Source: Arthrobacter sp. FW306-07-I
Lineage (GTDB): Bacteria; Actinomycetota; Actinomycetes; Actinomycetales; Micrococcaceae
Reading direction: 5' to 3'
Assembly (NCBI RefSeq): GCF_021800405.1
Contig: NZ_CP084550.1
Span: 62,001-126,000, forward strand
Length of the DNA stretch: 64,000 nucleotides
Part shown: piece after piece, positions 42,453-50,658 of the stretch
Layout of the letters: every line of letters starts with the position of its first letter
Numbering within the stretch: position 1 is the first letter of the stretch
Made by a program: the position numbers and the translations under genes
Notes under the pieces: generated by a model
The model's database searches: none
What the model was told of the DNA's origin: nothing
The model's input: only the letters and a program-made list of their open reading frames with translations

Positions 42453-43768
42453 CTGAAGAACCGCGATACCTCGGGTCCGGGAGCCTGGAAGGTGACACGC
42501 GCAGCCTGACCGGCGCGCCGCCGGCGCACCTTCCCTCCCGCATGGCCATCTCGCTCTGGGACTTCTCCTGGTACACCCGCGCCGAGGACGGCGGGCCGTA
42601 CGCGGACCTGGACAAGGCGTGTGCCAAGGCAGCGGAGCTCGGGTACAACGCCATCCGCATCTGCGCCGCGCCGTTGCTGCTCTTCGGAGGCCTGGGCCTG
42701 GACGCGCTGGCGGAGGATCTGGAGATCGAGGGACTGGGCACGGCGCCCGACGGCGGTATCTACGGCCGCGGGACGCGCTGGTATGACGCCCCGGGCGGTT
42801 ACCGGCTGAACCTGCGGCAGCGGCTGCTGGACCTGTTCGACGCCGCCCAACGGCACGGCCTGGTGGTGGTCCTGGCCAGCTGGGAGTACCAGCAGTCGCC
42901 GGTGTTCGCCGCGTCGCCGCAGTGGTTCGAAGCCATCGATGCCGTCCCGCTGGCGGACCGGTACGGGGTCCTGGCCGACGCCTGGGACCGGTTGATCCGG
43001 GCGGTCGCCGACGCCGGGCACCGGGACAGCATCGCCCTCGTGGAACTGCACAACGAGGTGGACTTTTCCATCCTGCCGGCCCTGGCCGACGGCGGCAGCG
43101 AGCAGGTACAGCGCCTGCGCCGGCTGCATCCCGACCTGCTGGTGACGGCCAGCTACGGAAAACCCCCGCACCTGGCCATGCACACGGTGCCCGACGGCCT
43201 GGGTGCAGCGCAATTCCATGTCTACAGCTATGGCGTGCTGGACGCGCTGCAGCAGCAGATCGACATTCGGTCCGAGGGGACCGACGGCTTCCCCAACCCG
43301 GCACTGCGTGCGCTGCTGCGGGCCGACGCACGTCCTTTTCCGGACTACGGCCGCCTCGCCGCCTGGAAATACCGCGCCACCGTGGTGACCGACCAGATGT
43401 TTTACGGCTACGACTGGATCGACCCGGACGCGTGGGACACCTGGCTGTACAACAACTACGGTCCCTACCGGGAGGTGATGCGGCGCGAGATCGAGTCCCG
43501 CGTCATCGCCATCGCCGCCTGGGCGCGGTGGAAAAACGTGCCCGCCCTGGTGGGTGAGGGCTGGATCGGGTACACCCCGCTCCTGGGCACGTTCGAGGAG
43601 GGGCCGGTGGGGCGGGACCTGGCCGAGCACGGCATCCGCACAGCCCTGGACCATGGCGTATGGGGTATGGTGCCCTGCTCCAACGCGGCTCCCCACCATC
43701 CCCTGTGGGCCGACGAGGCGTGGCAACGCCGCATCAACAAGCTGATACTTACCGCCCCTGCGAACTGA
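42449..43768 (+). CDS. Cellulase-like glycoside hydrolase (clan GH-A fold)
   Basis: The 439-residue cytoplasmic protein (no signal peptide) has a barrel with two acidic motifs expected for retaining GH-A enzymes: ELHNEVDF (Glu203, likely acid/base) and ALVGEGWIGY (Glu368, likely nucleophile). It fits the cellulase-like family found beside DUF5107 genes. The GTG start at 42449 overlaps the previous stop (GTGA). Being intracellular, it probably acts on imported oligosaccharides rather than polymer. Substrate is unknown. Confidence 0.78.
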   Translation: MTEEPRYLGSGSLEGDTRSLTGAPPAHLPSRMAISLWDFSWYTRAEDGGPYADLDKACAKAAELGYNAIRICAAPLLLFGGLGLDALAEDLEIEGLGTAPDGGIYGRGTRWYDAPGGYRLNLRQRLLDLFDAAQRHGLVVVLASWEYQQSPVFAASPQWFEAIDAVPLADRYGVLADAWDRLIRAVADAGHRDSIALVELHNEVDFSILPALADGGSEQVQRLRRLHPDLLVTASYGKPPHLAMHTVPDGLGAAQFHVYSYGVLDALQQQIDIRSEGTDGFPNPALRALLRADARPFPDYGRLAAWKYRATVVTDQMFYGYDWIDPDAWDTWLYNNYGPYREVMRREIESRVIAIAAWARWKNVPALVGEGWIGYTPLLGTFEEGPVGRDLAEHGIRTALDHGVWGMVPCSNAAPHHPLWADEAWQRRINKLILTAPAN

Positions 43769-43780
43769 AGGACTCCCGCA

Positions 43781-46120
43781 TTGACTGGCCAACACACCGC
43801 CCTTGAGCTGCTGACTGCCGTCCACCGGCCTTTCGCCGGGCGGCGGCAACTGCCTGCCATGAGCAATACCGAGGACGTGCACAACCGCTGGCGGCTTACC
43901 AGCCACTATCTGGAGCGCGACGGCGGCCCGTACATTCCGGTGTCGGGCGAGATCCACTTCAGCAGGCTTCCCCGGAACCGCTGGGAGGACCGACTCCGGC
44001 TGACGAAGGCCGGCGGCATCACCGTGGTGGCCTGCTACATTTTCTGGATCCACCACGAGCCGGTGCAGGGGGAGCTACGGTTTGACGGCAACCTGGACGT
44101 CGCTGCCTTCGTCCGGCTGTGCGCGGCCCTGGACCTGGACGTCGTCCTGCGCATCGGGCCTTGGGCCCACGGCGAGGCCCGCAACGGCGGGTTTCCGGAC
44201 TGGGTGCAGGCCGCCGACGTCGGGCACCGCACCAACGATCCCGCGTACTTGGCACTGGTAGAGCGCTGGTTCAACCTCATTGGTGCCCAGTTGAACGGGT
44301 TGACCGGGCCGGGCAGCAACGTGATCGGCATCCAGCTGGAGAACGAGCTGTACGACCAGCCCGGGCATATCACCGAGCTGAAGAGGCTGGCGCGTGCGTC
44401 GGGGATCACTGCCCCGATCTGGACGGCGACTGCATGGGGCGGTGCCGATCTTCCCTTGGAGGATGTGCTGCCGGTCTTCGGGGGCTACGGCGACGGGTTC
44501 TGGGTGGACGCCGAGGCTCCCTGGGACCCCACCTTCAGACAGCACTACCTCTTCAGCCACCAGTGGGACGATCCCGGCATCGGCGCGGATCTACGCGAGC
44601 ATTTTTCCGGGGCGGAGGCTTCCGCTCCGCGCTCGCCATCCGAGCTCTACCCGCCTGCCACCTGCGAGCTGACCGGCGGCATGGCCACGGCGTACCAGCG
44701 CCGGCCCTGGCCTTCGGGCAAGGATGTGGCAGCGGTGGCGAACAACAAGATCGGCAGCGGCTCCAGTTGGCAGGGCTACTACATGTTCGCCGGCGGCATG
44801 AATCCGGGGCCGGAGCTGCAGGAATCGCAGGCGACGGGTTATCCCAACGATCTTCCGGCATTCGACTACGACTTCCACGCTCCGATCGGCGCCTCGGGCC
44901 GGCTGGCGCAGAGTTTCGGGCTGCTGCGCCGACAGCACGCGTTCCTGGCCGCGTTCGGAGAGCTTCTGGCGCCGATGCCCTCCACGCTGCCGGACCGGGT
45001 GCCCTCCGGGGTGGAGGATTCGGCGACCCTCCGCTGGGCCCTTCGCTCCGATGGGAACTCCGGATTTGTCTTCATCACCTGGCACCAGCCGCATATTCCC
45101 CTTCCGGAATACTCCGGTGCGCAGTTCCGGCTGGACCTCGATGTGGAGACGGTGACGTTTCCTGCCGCGCCCGTGGACGTTCCCGCCGGCACCATCGCGG
45201 CGTGGCCGGTGAACCTGGAAATTGGGGGTGTGCGGCTGCTGTGGGCCACGGCAACGCCGTTGACCGTTCTCGATGCCGACGGTTCGGCCACCCTGGTCCT
45301 TGCAGCCGAAGAGGGGATCGAGCCCCAGCTGTGTTTCCAGGAGGGGACGGTGCTGGAGGGCCCCGCAACTGCGCTTGGGGGCAACGCCTATGTGATTGCT
45401 GCCTCTGCTCCGGTGACGCTGGCTGCGGCTACCCCCACAGGTTCCTTGGCAATTTTGATGCTGCCCGCCGTATTGGCGGACCAGACCTGGGTCCTGGATA
45501 CCTCGTGCGGCCGGGAGCTGGTTCTGTCCGCAGATCCAGTCTGGCTGGATGCCGGGGGCCGACTGTCGGGAAGGTCTGGGGGAACGCCGGCAGTCCGGCG
45601 GTACTCCCCGGAGCCTGGCTGCTTTGAGGACGTGGCCGTCGAAACGGAGGGACTGGAGCCCGCACGCCTGGCCGTGCCGGTGGAGCTTGTCCGCTCCGCG
45701 CAGGCCGTTCCTGCGTTCTTCGGCTCACTGGCGGGCCGGGCCGGAGCCCCGGACGATGCAGCCATCAGCCACTCCGCAGCGGTGTACCGGCTGGAACTTC
45801 CGACGGCGGGACCCACCACCGGGGGAGGGCTGGCTGAGTTGGAGGTCGCCTGGGCGGGCGATGTCGCCCGCCTTGTGGTGGACGGCAGGGTGGTGGCGGA
45901 CCGTTTCTGGGACGGCTCCCCCTGGATCCTCGAAACCAGTGACGTGGGCATCCAGCCAGGTTCCGACGTCGTCCTTCAGATCCTGCCGCTGCCCAAGGCA
46001 GCCAAGGTGGGCGTGCCCGCACCGGCCCAGCTCCGAAGGGATGCCGTGGACGGGGACCTGCTCGCCCTGGACAGCGTGCAGATGGTGCACTGGACTGAAT
46101 GGCGGGAAGCCCGAGCCTGA
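43781..46120 (+). CDS. GH35-like beta-galactosidase
   Basis: The 779-residue protein has a GH35-type barrel at its N-terminal half: VSGEIHFSRLPRNRWEDRL, IFWIHHEPVQGEL, GPWAHGEARNGGFPDW and GIQLENELYD with acid/base Glu189. The nucleophile is probably Glu296 in CELTGGM, followed by GYYMFAGGMNPG. Beta-sandwich domains fill the rest. It should release terminal beta-galactose, or a related sugar, in the cytoplasm; no signal peptide is seen. The TTG start at 43781 has GAAGGA 8 bases upstream. It closes the three-gene hydrolase run, followed by the AraC regulator. Confidence 0.85.
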   Translation: MTGQHTALELLTAVHRPFAGRRQLPAMSNTEDVHNRWRLTSHYLERDGGPYIPVSGEIHFSRLPRNRWEDRLRLTKAGGITVVACYIFWIHHEPVQGELRFDGNLDVAAFVRLCAALDLDVVLRIGPWAHGEARNGGFPDWVQAADVGHRTNDPAYLALVERWFNLIGAQLNGLTGPGSNVIGIQLENELYDQPGHITELKRLARASGITAPIWTATAWGGADLPLEDVLPVFGGYGDGFWVDAEAPWDPTFRQHYLFSHQWDDPGIGADLREHFSGAEASAPRSPSELYPPATCELTGGMATAYQRRPWPSGKDVAAVANNKIGSGSSWQGYYMFAGGMNPGPELQESQATGYPNDLPAFDYDFHAPIGASGRLAQSFGLLRRQHAFLAAFGELLAPMPSTLPDRVPSGVEDSATLRWALRSDGNSGFVFITWHQPHIPLPEYSGAQFRLDLDVETVTFPAAPVDVPAGTIAAWPVNLEIGGVRLLWATATPLTVLDADGSATLVLAAEEGIEPQLCFQEGTVLEGPATALGGNAYVIAASAPVTLAAATPTGSLAILMLPAVLADQTWVLDTSCGRELVLSADPVWLDAGGRLSGRSGGTPAVRRYSPEPGCFEDVAVETEGLEPARLAVPVELVRSAQAVPAFFGSLAGRAGAPDDAAISHSAAVYRLELPTAGPTTGGGLAELEVAWAGDVARLVVDGRVVADRFWDGSPWILETSDVGIQPGSDVVLQILPLPKAAKVGVPAPAQLRRDAVDGDLLALDSVQMVHWTEWREARA

Positions 46121-46168
46121 GGCGCCCCTCCGGCATAGGATGGACGTTTCGTGACGGAGGGAGCGGAT

Positions 46169-47038
46169 GTGGAGCGGGCACACGGGTTCGCCAACCAGCG
46201 GCTGGTGGTGGTGCCACGTCCGCTGGTCCGTGAGGCGCTTGCCCGTCCCATCACCCGGCACCTCGTGGTCACGGACGCCGGCGTCTTCCCGGCCGCGGAG
46301 GACCATGGACGCTACCGTCCGGGGGGTGCCGAGGAAACCATCATTATCCTCTGCGTCGCCGGACGGGGCTGGGTGGAAACCGCCGGTACCCGGACCGACG
46401 TAGGCAAGGGAACCGCCGTGGTGCTTCCCGGCGGAACCGGCCAGGCACATGCATACGGTGCCGCGACACATGATCCATGGACGATCTGGTGGTGCCACGT
46501 GCGGGGCAGCGATGTCCCCGAGCTGGTTACGGAGGCCGGGATACGCCCCGATGGACCCATCATCCCGCTGCTGGCCGTGGACCGCTTGACGGCCATGCTG
46601 GATGAGATCATCACGGCACTGGAGAAGGACCAGTCACCGGCGCGGCTGGTGGTTACGGCGGGCATGGCGTGGAAGCTGCTGGCCACGCTGGCGGCGGACC
46701 GTCGCGTCCCTGAGAAGGGGACACCGCTGCAGCAGGCGATGAACTACCTGGAGGAACGGGCGGACGGGACCATCCGGCTGCCCGAGCTTGCCGCGCTGGT
46801 GGGGGTGTCGTCGTCGCACCTCAGCAAGCTGTTCCGCGAGGCGACCGGCGGGGGAGTGCTGACCCATCACACAGCCCTGAAGATGGCGCGCGCACGGCAT
46901 CTGCTGGATACGACCGACCTGACCATTGCGCAGGTGGGCCGGGAAGTGGGCCTGCAGGACCAGTTCTACTTTTCCCGCCAGTTTCGGCGCCTGCACGGGG
47001 TCAGCCCCAGTGTCTACCGGGCGGAGCGGAAGGGGTAA
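46169..47038 (+). CDS. AraC-family regulator with cupin sensor domain
   Basis: The 289-residue protein has an N-terminal cupin-like sugar-sensing domain (TIIILCVAGRGWVETAG, VLPGGTGQAHAYG, PWTIWWCHVRG). A C-terminal AraC domain with two helix-turn-helix units follows (LPELAALVGVSSSHLSKLFREA; IAQVGREVGLQDQFYFSRQFRR). GTG 46169 is preferred: GGAGGG lies 6 bases upstream, whereas the GTG at 46151 lies before that site. It follows the GH35 gene by 48 bases and most likely activates the glycoside cluster in response to its sugar product. Confidence 0.88.
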   Translation: MERAHGFANQRLVVVPRPLVREALARPITRHLVVTDAGVFPAAEDHGRYRPGGAEETIIILCVAGRGWVETAGTRTDVGKGTAVVLPGGTGQAHAYGAATHDPWTIWWCHVRGSDVPELVTEAGIRPDGPIIPLLAVDRLTAMLDEIITALEKDQSPARLVVTAGMAWKLLATLAADRRVPEKGTPLQQAMNYLEERADGTIRLPELAALVGVSSSHLSKLFREATGGGVLTHHTALKMARARHLLDTTDLTIAQVGREVGLQDQFYFSRQFRRLHGVSPSVYRAERKG

Positions 47039-47058
47039 TTCATCTTCCAGTCCTGCAG

Positions 47059-47694
47059 CTAGAGCAGGGGATGGTCCTGGTTGCCCTGTTTGCCGGCCCC
47101 GACGGTGGTGCGTTCGACGATCTCCTGCGCGATCGCGTACAACTTGCGGTTCGTATCCTGGCTCAGTTGGCTCATGAGCCCGTAGGCCTCGTCGGCCGTG
47201 ATGCCGGTGCGCCCCATCAGGATGCCCTTGGCCTGCTCAATGACCGCCCGGTTCACGGCCGACGCGGCCACCGCCTCCGTGGCGAGTTGGTGCCGGTCCG
47301 AATGGATTGACGTGGTCAGGTCCACGATTACGCCCCAGACACCGATGGGGGTGGTTCCGTCCAGGATGTAGTCGGCAGAGTAAAGCAGTTTGTGCTGCCG
47401 GTCCTTGCGGTCCCGGATGGACACATAAATGGATGACGGCCCGCCGTTCTTGGACACGTGCTCCCAATACGCCTGGACCCTTGGGCGGTCTTCGGGCTCG
47501 AGATGGGGCATAACCATGTCCATGGAGGGGACCACCTCGCCCCGCTCATACCCGTACATGCGGTACAGCCCGTCAGACCAGCGGAAGATTCCGTCCTCGA
47601 AGTAGTACTCGACAAGGCCGGTGGGGCAGTCGAGGAAGTCGTTTTGGTGGACCCTCCCCTGCACGGGTCCTGGATCATTGCTGCTGGCTGTCAA
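47059..47694 (-). CDS. PAS-ANTAR protein, candidate RNA-binding antiterminator
   Basis: The 211-residue protein has a PAS domain (GLVEYYFEDGIFRWSDGLYR, YGYERGEV, the GVWGVIVDLT end) and a C-terminal ANTAR domain (VNRAVIEQAKGILMGRTGIT, ADEAYGLMSQLSQDTNRKL, IAQEIVER). ANTAR domains bind paired hexaloop hairpins in mRNA and prevent termination; the PAS part would sense a ligand or partner. A minus-strand TATATT at 47760-47755 places transcription start near 47748, so the start is downstream: TTG 47694 or GTG 47664. No target hairpin pair is obvious next to it. Confidence 0.82.
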   Translation of the reverse strand: MTASSNDPGPVQGRVHQNDFLDCPTGLVEYYFEDGIFRWSDGLYRMYGYERGEVVPSMDMVMPHLEPEDRPRVQAYWEHVSKNGGPSSIYVSIRDRKDRQHKLLYSADYILDGTTPIGVWGVIVDLTTSIHSDRHQLATEAVAASAVNRAVIEQAKGILMGRTGITADEAYGLMSQLSQDTNRKLYAIAQEIVERTTVGAGKQGNQDHPLL

Positions 47695-47833
47695 TAAAGG
47701 GCCATTCCTACGTGCGGTACGCGGGCTACCCCCTGCCCGGCGCGAAAACACCAGAATATAGCAATTGGAATGCCAGTTAGGTGTCCAGTCCCGGCGCAGC
47801 CAGGTTCACCGGCCACGTGCTTCCGTGGTGGCT

Positions 47834-48892
47834 TTACCCGGTGCGGAACGAAATCAGCACCTTGCCGGACCTGGTGGGGTCTTTGGCAAGCTCGAAGGCT
47901 TCAAGTGCCCGGGTGGATGGAAATTCGTGGGTGACCACCGGCTCCACGTACAGGGATCCGTCGGCCAGGGCGGCCAGGACGTCGTCAATCTCAGCATTGA
48001 AGCGGAACGAGCCCACCAGCTGGAGTTCGCGGGTGATGGCCAGGGAGATCGGGACGGGCTGGTCGCCGCTGGGCAGGAGTCCCACCATGACCACGCGGCC
48101 GCCGCGCATGGCGCCGCGAAGCGCCGACGCCAGGCCGCGGTGGTTGCCTGAAGATTCCAGCACCACGTCGGCCTCCACGGCTGCGATGGCATCTGTGTCG
48201 GAGGCGAGGATGGTCCCGGTGGCGCCCACCGCCGTCGCGATCTTCAAGGGCTCCTCATGCATGTCGACGGCGATGATCTCCGCGGCGCCCGCCCGCTTGG
48301 CAACGGCCACGACGAGGCTGCCGATGGGACCGCTGCCGATCACCAGGACGCGTTTGCCGGCAAGGTCGCCGGCCTGGGCGACGGCATGCCACGCGACGCT
48401 GGCCGGTTCGGTGAGGGCGGCGGCGCGCAGGTCCAGGCCCCTGGGGAGCGGCCGGAGCATCCTGGCGGGCAGGACTGAATAGCGGCTGAAGGCGCCCTGG
48501 GTGTGCGGGTAGCGCGCGGCGCTGCCCAGGTAGGTGCAGCCCGGCGAAAGGTTGGGCCGGTCTTGCGGGTACCGGACGCCCGTTCCGCCCGGGGTGGCAG
48601 GGTGAACGGCGACGTTGGTGCCGACGGCGGGGCCGGAGCCGTCCGCCGCGGCCTGGACAACTGTGCCCACCACTTCGTGGCCCAGCACCAGGGGTGCGCG
48701 CAGGATCGATTCACCGGCTGCCCCGTGCAGCCAGTAGTGCAGGTCCGATCCGCAGATGCCGCCGTAGGCGATGTCCACTACGGCTTCGTGGGGCCGGGGG
48801 GCGGCCTGTTCGACGGTTTCGATCCGGAGGTCGTTGACGCCATGGACCACAATGGCCTGTCCGGACAGTGGGCTGCTTGTTGCCGTTGCCAC
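47834..48892 (-). CDS. idnD: Zinc-type alcohol dehydrogenase, L-idonate 5-dehydrogenase-like
   Basis: The 352-residue protein aligns along its length with E. coli IdnD: GGICGSDLHYW (Cys47), PLVLGHEVVGTV (His72, Glu73), YLGSAARYPHTQGAFSRY, the Rossmann GSGPIGSLVVA and GSFRFNAEIDDVL. IdnD oxidises L-idonate to 5-ketogluconate. The structural-zinc lobe (about 97-119) has lost all but one Cys, where IdnD has four. The gene begins one base after the SDR stop, matching the idnD-idnO pairing. Another polyol or sugar acid remains possible. Confidence 0.82.
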   Translation of the reverse strand: MATATSSPLSGQAIVVHGVNDLRIETVEQAAPRPHEAVVDIAYGGICGSDLHYWLHGAAGESILRAPLVLGHEVVGTVVQAAADGSGPAVGTNVAVHPATPGGTGVRYPQDRPNLSPGCTYLGSAARYPHTQGAFSRYSVLPARMLRPLPRGLDLRAAALTEPASVAWHAVAQAGDLAGKRVLVIGSGPIGSLVVAVAKRAGAAEIIAVDMHEEPLKIATAVGATGTILASDTDAIAAVEADVVLESSGNHRGLASALRGAMRGGRVVMVGLLPSGDQPVPISLAITRELQLVGSFRFNAEIDDVLAALADGSLYVEPVVTHEFPSTRALEAFELAKDPTRSGKVLISFRTG

Positions 48893-48893
48893 G

Positions 48894-49670
48894 TCAGACC
48901 ACCGTCGTCATTCCGCCGTCGACAAAGATTGTTTGGCCGTTCACGTAGTTGGAGGCGTCCGAGGCCAGCCAGGTGACAGGCCCGGCCAGGTCCTCCACGG
49001 TTCCCCAGCGGCCGGCCGGTGTCCTGCCGAGGATCCATGAGTTGAAGGCCTCGTCATCGACCAGGACCTGGGTCATTTCGGTGTGGATGTAGCCCGGGGC
49101 GATGCCGTTGATTTGCAGACCCTGGGAGGCCCATTCGGCCGTCATGGCCCGGGTCAGGTTCCGGAGTCCGCCCTTGGCGGCCGTGTAGGCGCCGATGGTT
49201 GGCCGGGCCAGGTCGGATTGTACCGAGCCGATGTTGATGATCTTCCCGCGCTTGCGCTCCAGCATCCGGCGGGCCACCTCGCGGCCCACCAGGAAGGCGC
49301 TGGTGAGGTCGGTGGCGAGCACCCGGTTCCAGTCCGCCACTTCCAGTTCCAGCAAGGGCACCCGGTGCTGGATACCGGCGTTGTTCACCAGGATGTCGAG
49401 CGCGCCGAAGGTTGCCTGGGCCTCGGCTACCCCCGCCGCCACTTGGCCTTCGGCTGTGATGTCGAAAGAGACTGCACCCACCTTGTCGTCACCGAAGATG
49501 GCTGCCAGTTCCTTGCGGCTGGCTTCCAGGCGTGCCGCGTCCAGTCCGTGGAGTACCACCGTGGCACCGGCCTGCGCGAGGCCCGCGGCCAAAGCCTTCC
49601 CGATGCCCCTGCTTGATCCGGTGACCAGGGCCGTCCGTCCGGTCAGGTCGAATGGTGATGCGTGGTCCAT
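48894..49670 (-). CDS. idnO: SDR oxidoreductase, gluconate 5-dehydrogenase-like
   Basis: The 258-residue short-chain dehydrogenase has TGSSRGIGKALA for NAD(P), NNAG, a catalytic Ser in NIGSVQSD and the Y-x3-K motif YTAAKGG, with APGYIHTEM near the end. IdnO-type enzymes reduce 5-ketogluconate to gluconate, the step after IdnD. It lies directly upstream of the idnD-like gene in the same operon. The signature region resembles gluconate 5-dehydrogenases, but SDR specificity is hard to read. Confidence 0.83.
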   Translation of the reverse strand: MDHASPFDLTGRTALVTGSSRGIGKALAAGLAQAGATVVLHGLDAARLEASRKELAAIFGDDKVGAVSFDITAEGQVAAGVAEAQATFGALDILVNNAGIQHRVPLLELEVADWNRVLATDLTSAFLVGREVARRMLERKRGKIINIGSVQSDLARPTIGAYTAAKGGLRNLTRAMTAEWASQGLQINGIAPGYIHTEMTQVLVDDEAFNSWILGRTPAGRWGTVEDLAGPVTWLASDASNYVNGQTIFVDGGMTTVV

Positions 49671-49728
49671 GGAGGGGGCCTCTTCTCGATGTGCGCTGCG
49701 GGATTACGTGGTGGTGGTCAGTGGCACT

Positions 49729-50658
49729 TTACGCGGTACCCATAGTGGCGATGGCCTGCCGCACCGCGGCCAGGTCCAGGTCGCCCAGGCCTTGGGCCAC
49801 CACCTCCGCGTAGAGGTCGACGCCGGCCGAAGCCATGGGAGCGGCAGTGCCGGCAGTGCCGGCGCTTTCGAGGACAAAGGAGAGGTCCTTGTGCATGAAC
49901 TTCGCGGGCCCCGTCGGAGTGTAGTCCTTTGCCGCCAGTCGGGGGCCCACGAGCTCCAGCACCCGGCTGGCTGCCAGGCCGCCGGACAGGACCTCAAAGA
50001 GGGCGTGGACGTCCATGCCGGAACGTTCGGCGAGTTCGGCAGCCTCGGCGAGTGCCGCCGTCGTGGTTCCTACGATCAGCTGGTTGCATGCCTTGGCCAG
50101 CGATCCCGCGCCCAGGTCCCCGAGCAGGCGGACTGACGAGCCCATGGCTTCCAGGGCTGGCAGGATCCGCCGGAAGTCCTGCTCCGATCCACCCGTCATG
50201 ATGGCGAGGGTTCCCCGCCGCGCGCCGTCCGTGCCGCCGCTGACCGGGGCGTCGAGCACCGAGGCGTTTCCATTACTCGCGTCCGCAACAGTGCTGGCGA
50301 AAGCCCGCACACCAACCGGCGACACGCTGCTCATAACCACTACGAGCGTTCCAGTGGCGGGCGGCACCTCCCGCCACGCCTCAAGAAGCCCCGCCGCGGC
50401 CTCTTCGATGAATGGAAGGTCGGGGAGCATGAAGATAAGGACGGGTTCATCACGCAGGTCCGTGACGCTGTCCACGCCGGTCCCGCCCAACCCCTCGAGC
50501 GCCCGGACGGCACCGGGGGAGCGGTTCCACCCCTTGACCTGCCAGCCTGCCTTGAGCAGGTTGGCCGCCATGGGGGCACCCATGAGTCCCAGCCCGACGA
50601 ACCCTGCACGCTTGGGCGCAGGATCCGCCGGGGCGGGCACGGTGGTGCCGCTGCTCAC
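49729..50658 (-). CDS. NAD(P)-dependent beta-hydroxyacid dehydrogenase (HIBADH family)
   Basis: The 309-residue protein has GFVGLGLMGAPMAANLLKAG, VLDAPVSGGTDGARRGTLAIM and the catalytic-Lys helix GAGSLAKACNQLIVG. Its GTG start overlaps the MFS stop (GTGA), so the two are coupled. In a sugar-acid cluster it may be a tartronate-semialdehyde-reductase or 3-hydroxyisobutyrate-type enzyme. It is a distant relative, not a near copy, of the proteins encoded at 21197 and 28599. Confidence 0.87.
   Translation of the reverse strand: MSSGTTVPAPADPAPKRAGFVGLGLMGAPMAANLLKAGWQVKGWNRSPGAVRALEGLGGTGVDSVTDLRDEPVLIFMLPDLPFIEEAAAGLLEAWREVPPATGTLVVVMSSVSPVGVRAFASTVADASNGNASVLDAPVSGGTDGARRGTLAIMTGGSEQDFRRILPALEAMGSSVRLLGDLGAGSLAKACNQLIVGTTTAALAEAAELAERSGMDVHALFEVLSGGLAASRVLELVGPRLAAKDYTPTGPAKFMHKDLSFVLESAGTAGTAAPMASAGVDLYAEVVAQGLGDLDLAAVRQAIATMGTA

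Noticed and set aside
42305..44056. A 583-codon open frame on the minus strand
   Set aside because: Antisense to the cellulase-like and GH35-like genes; composition is that of a shadow frame and no motif is recognised.
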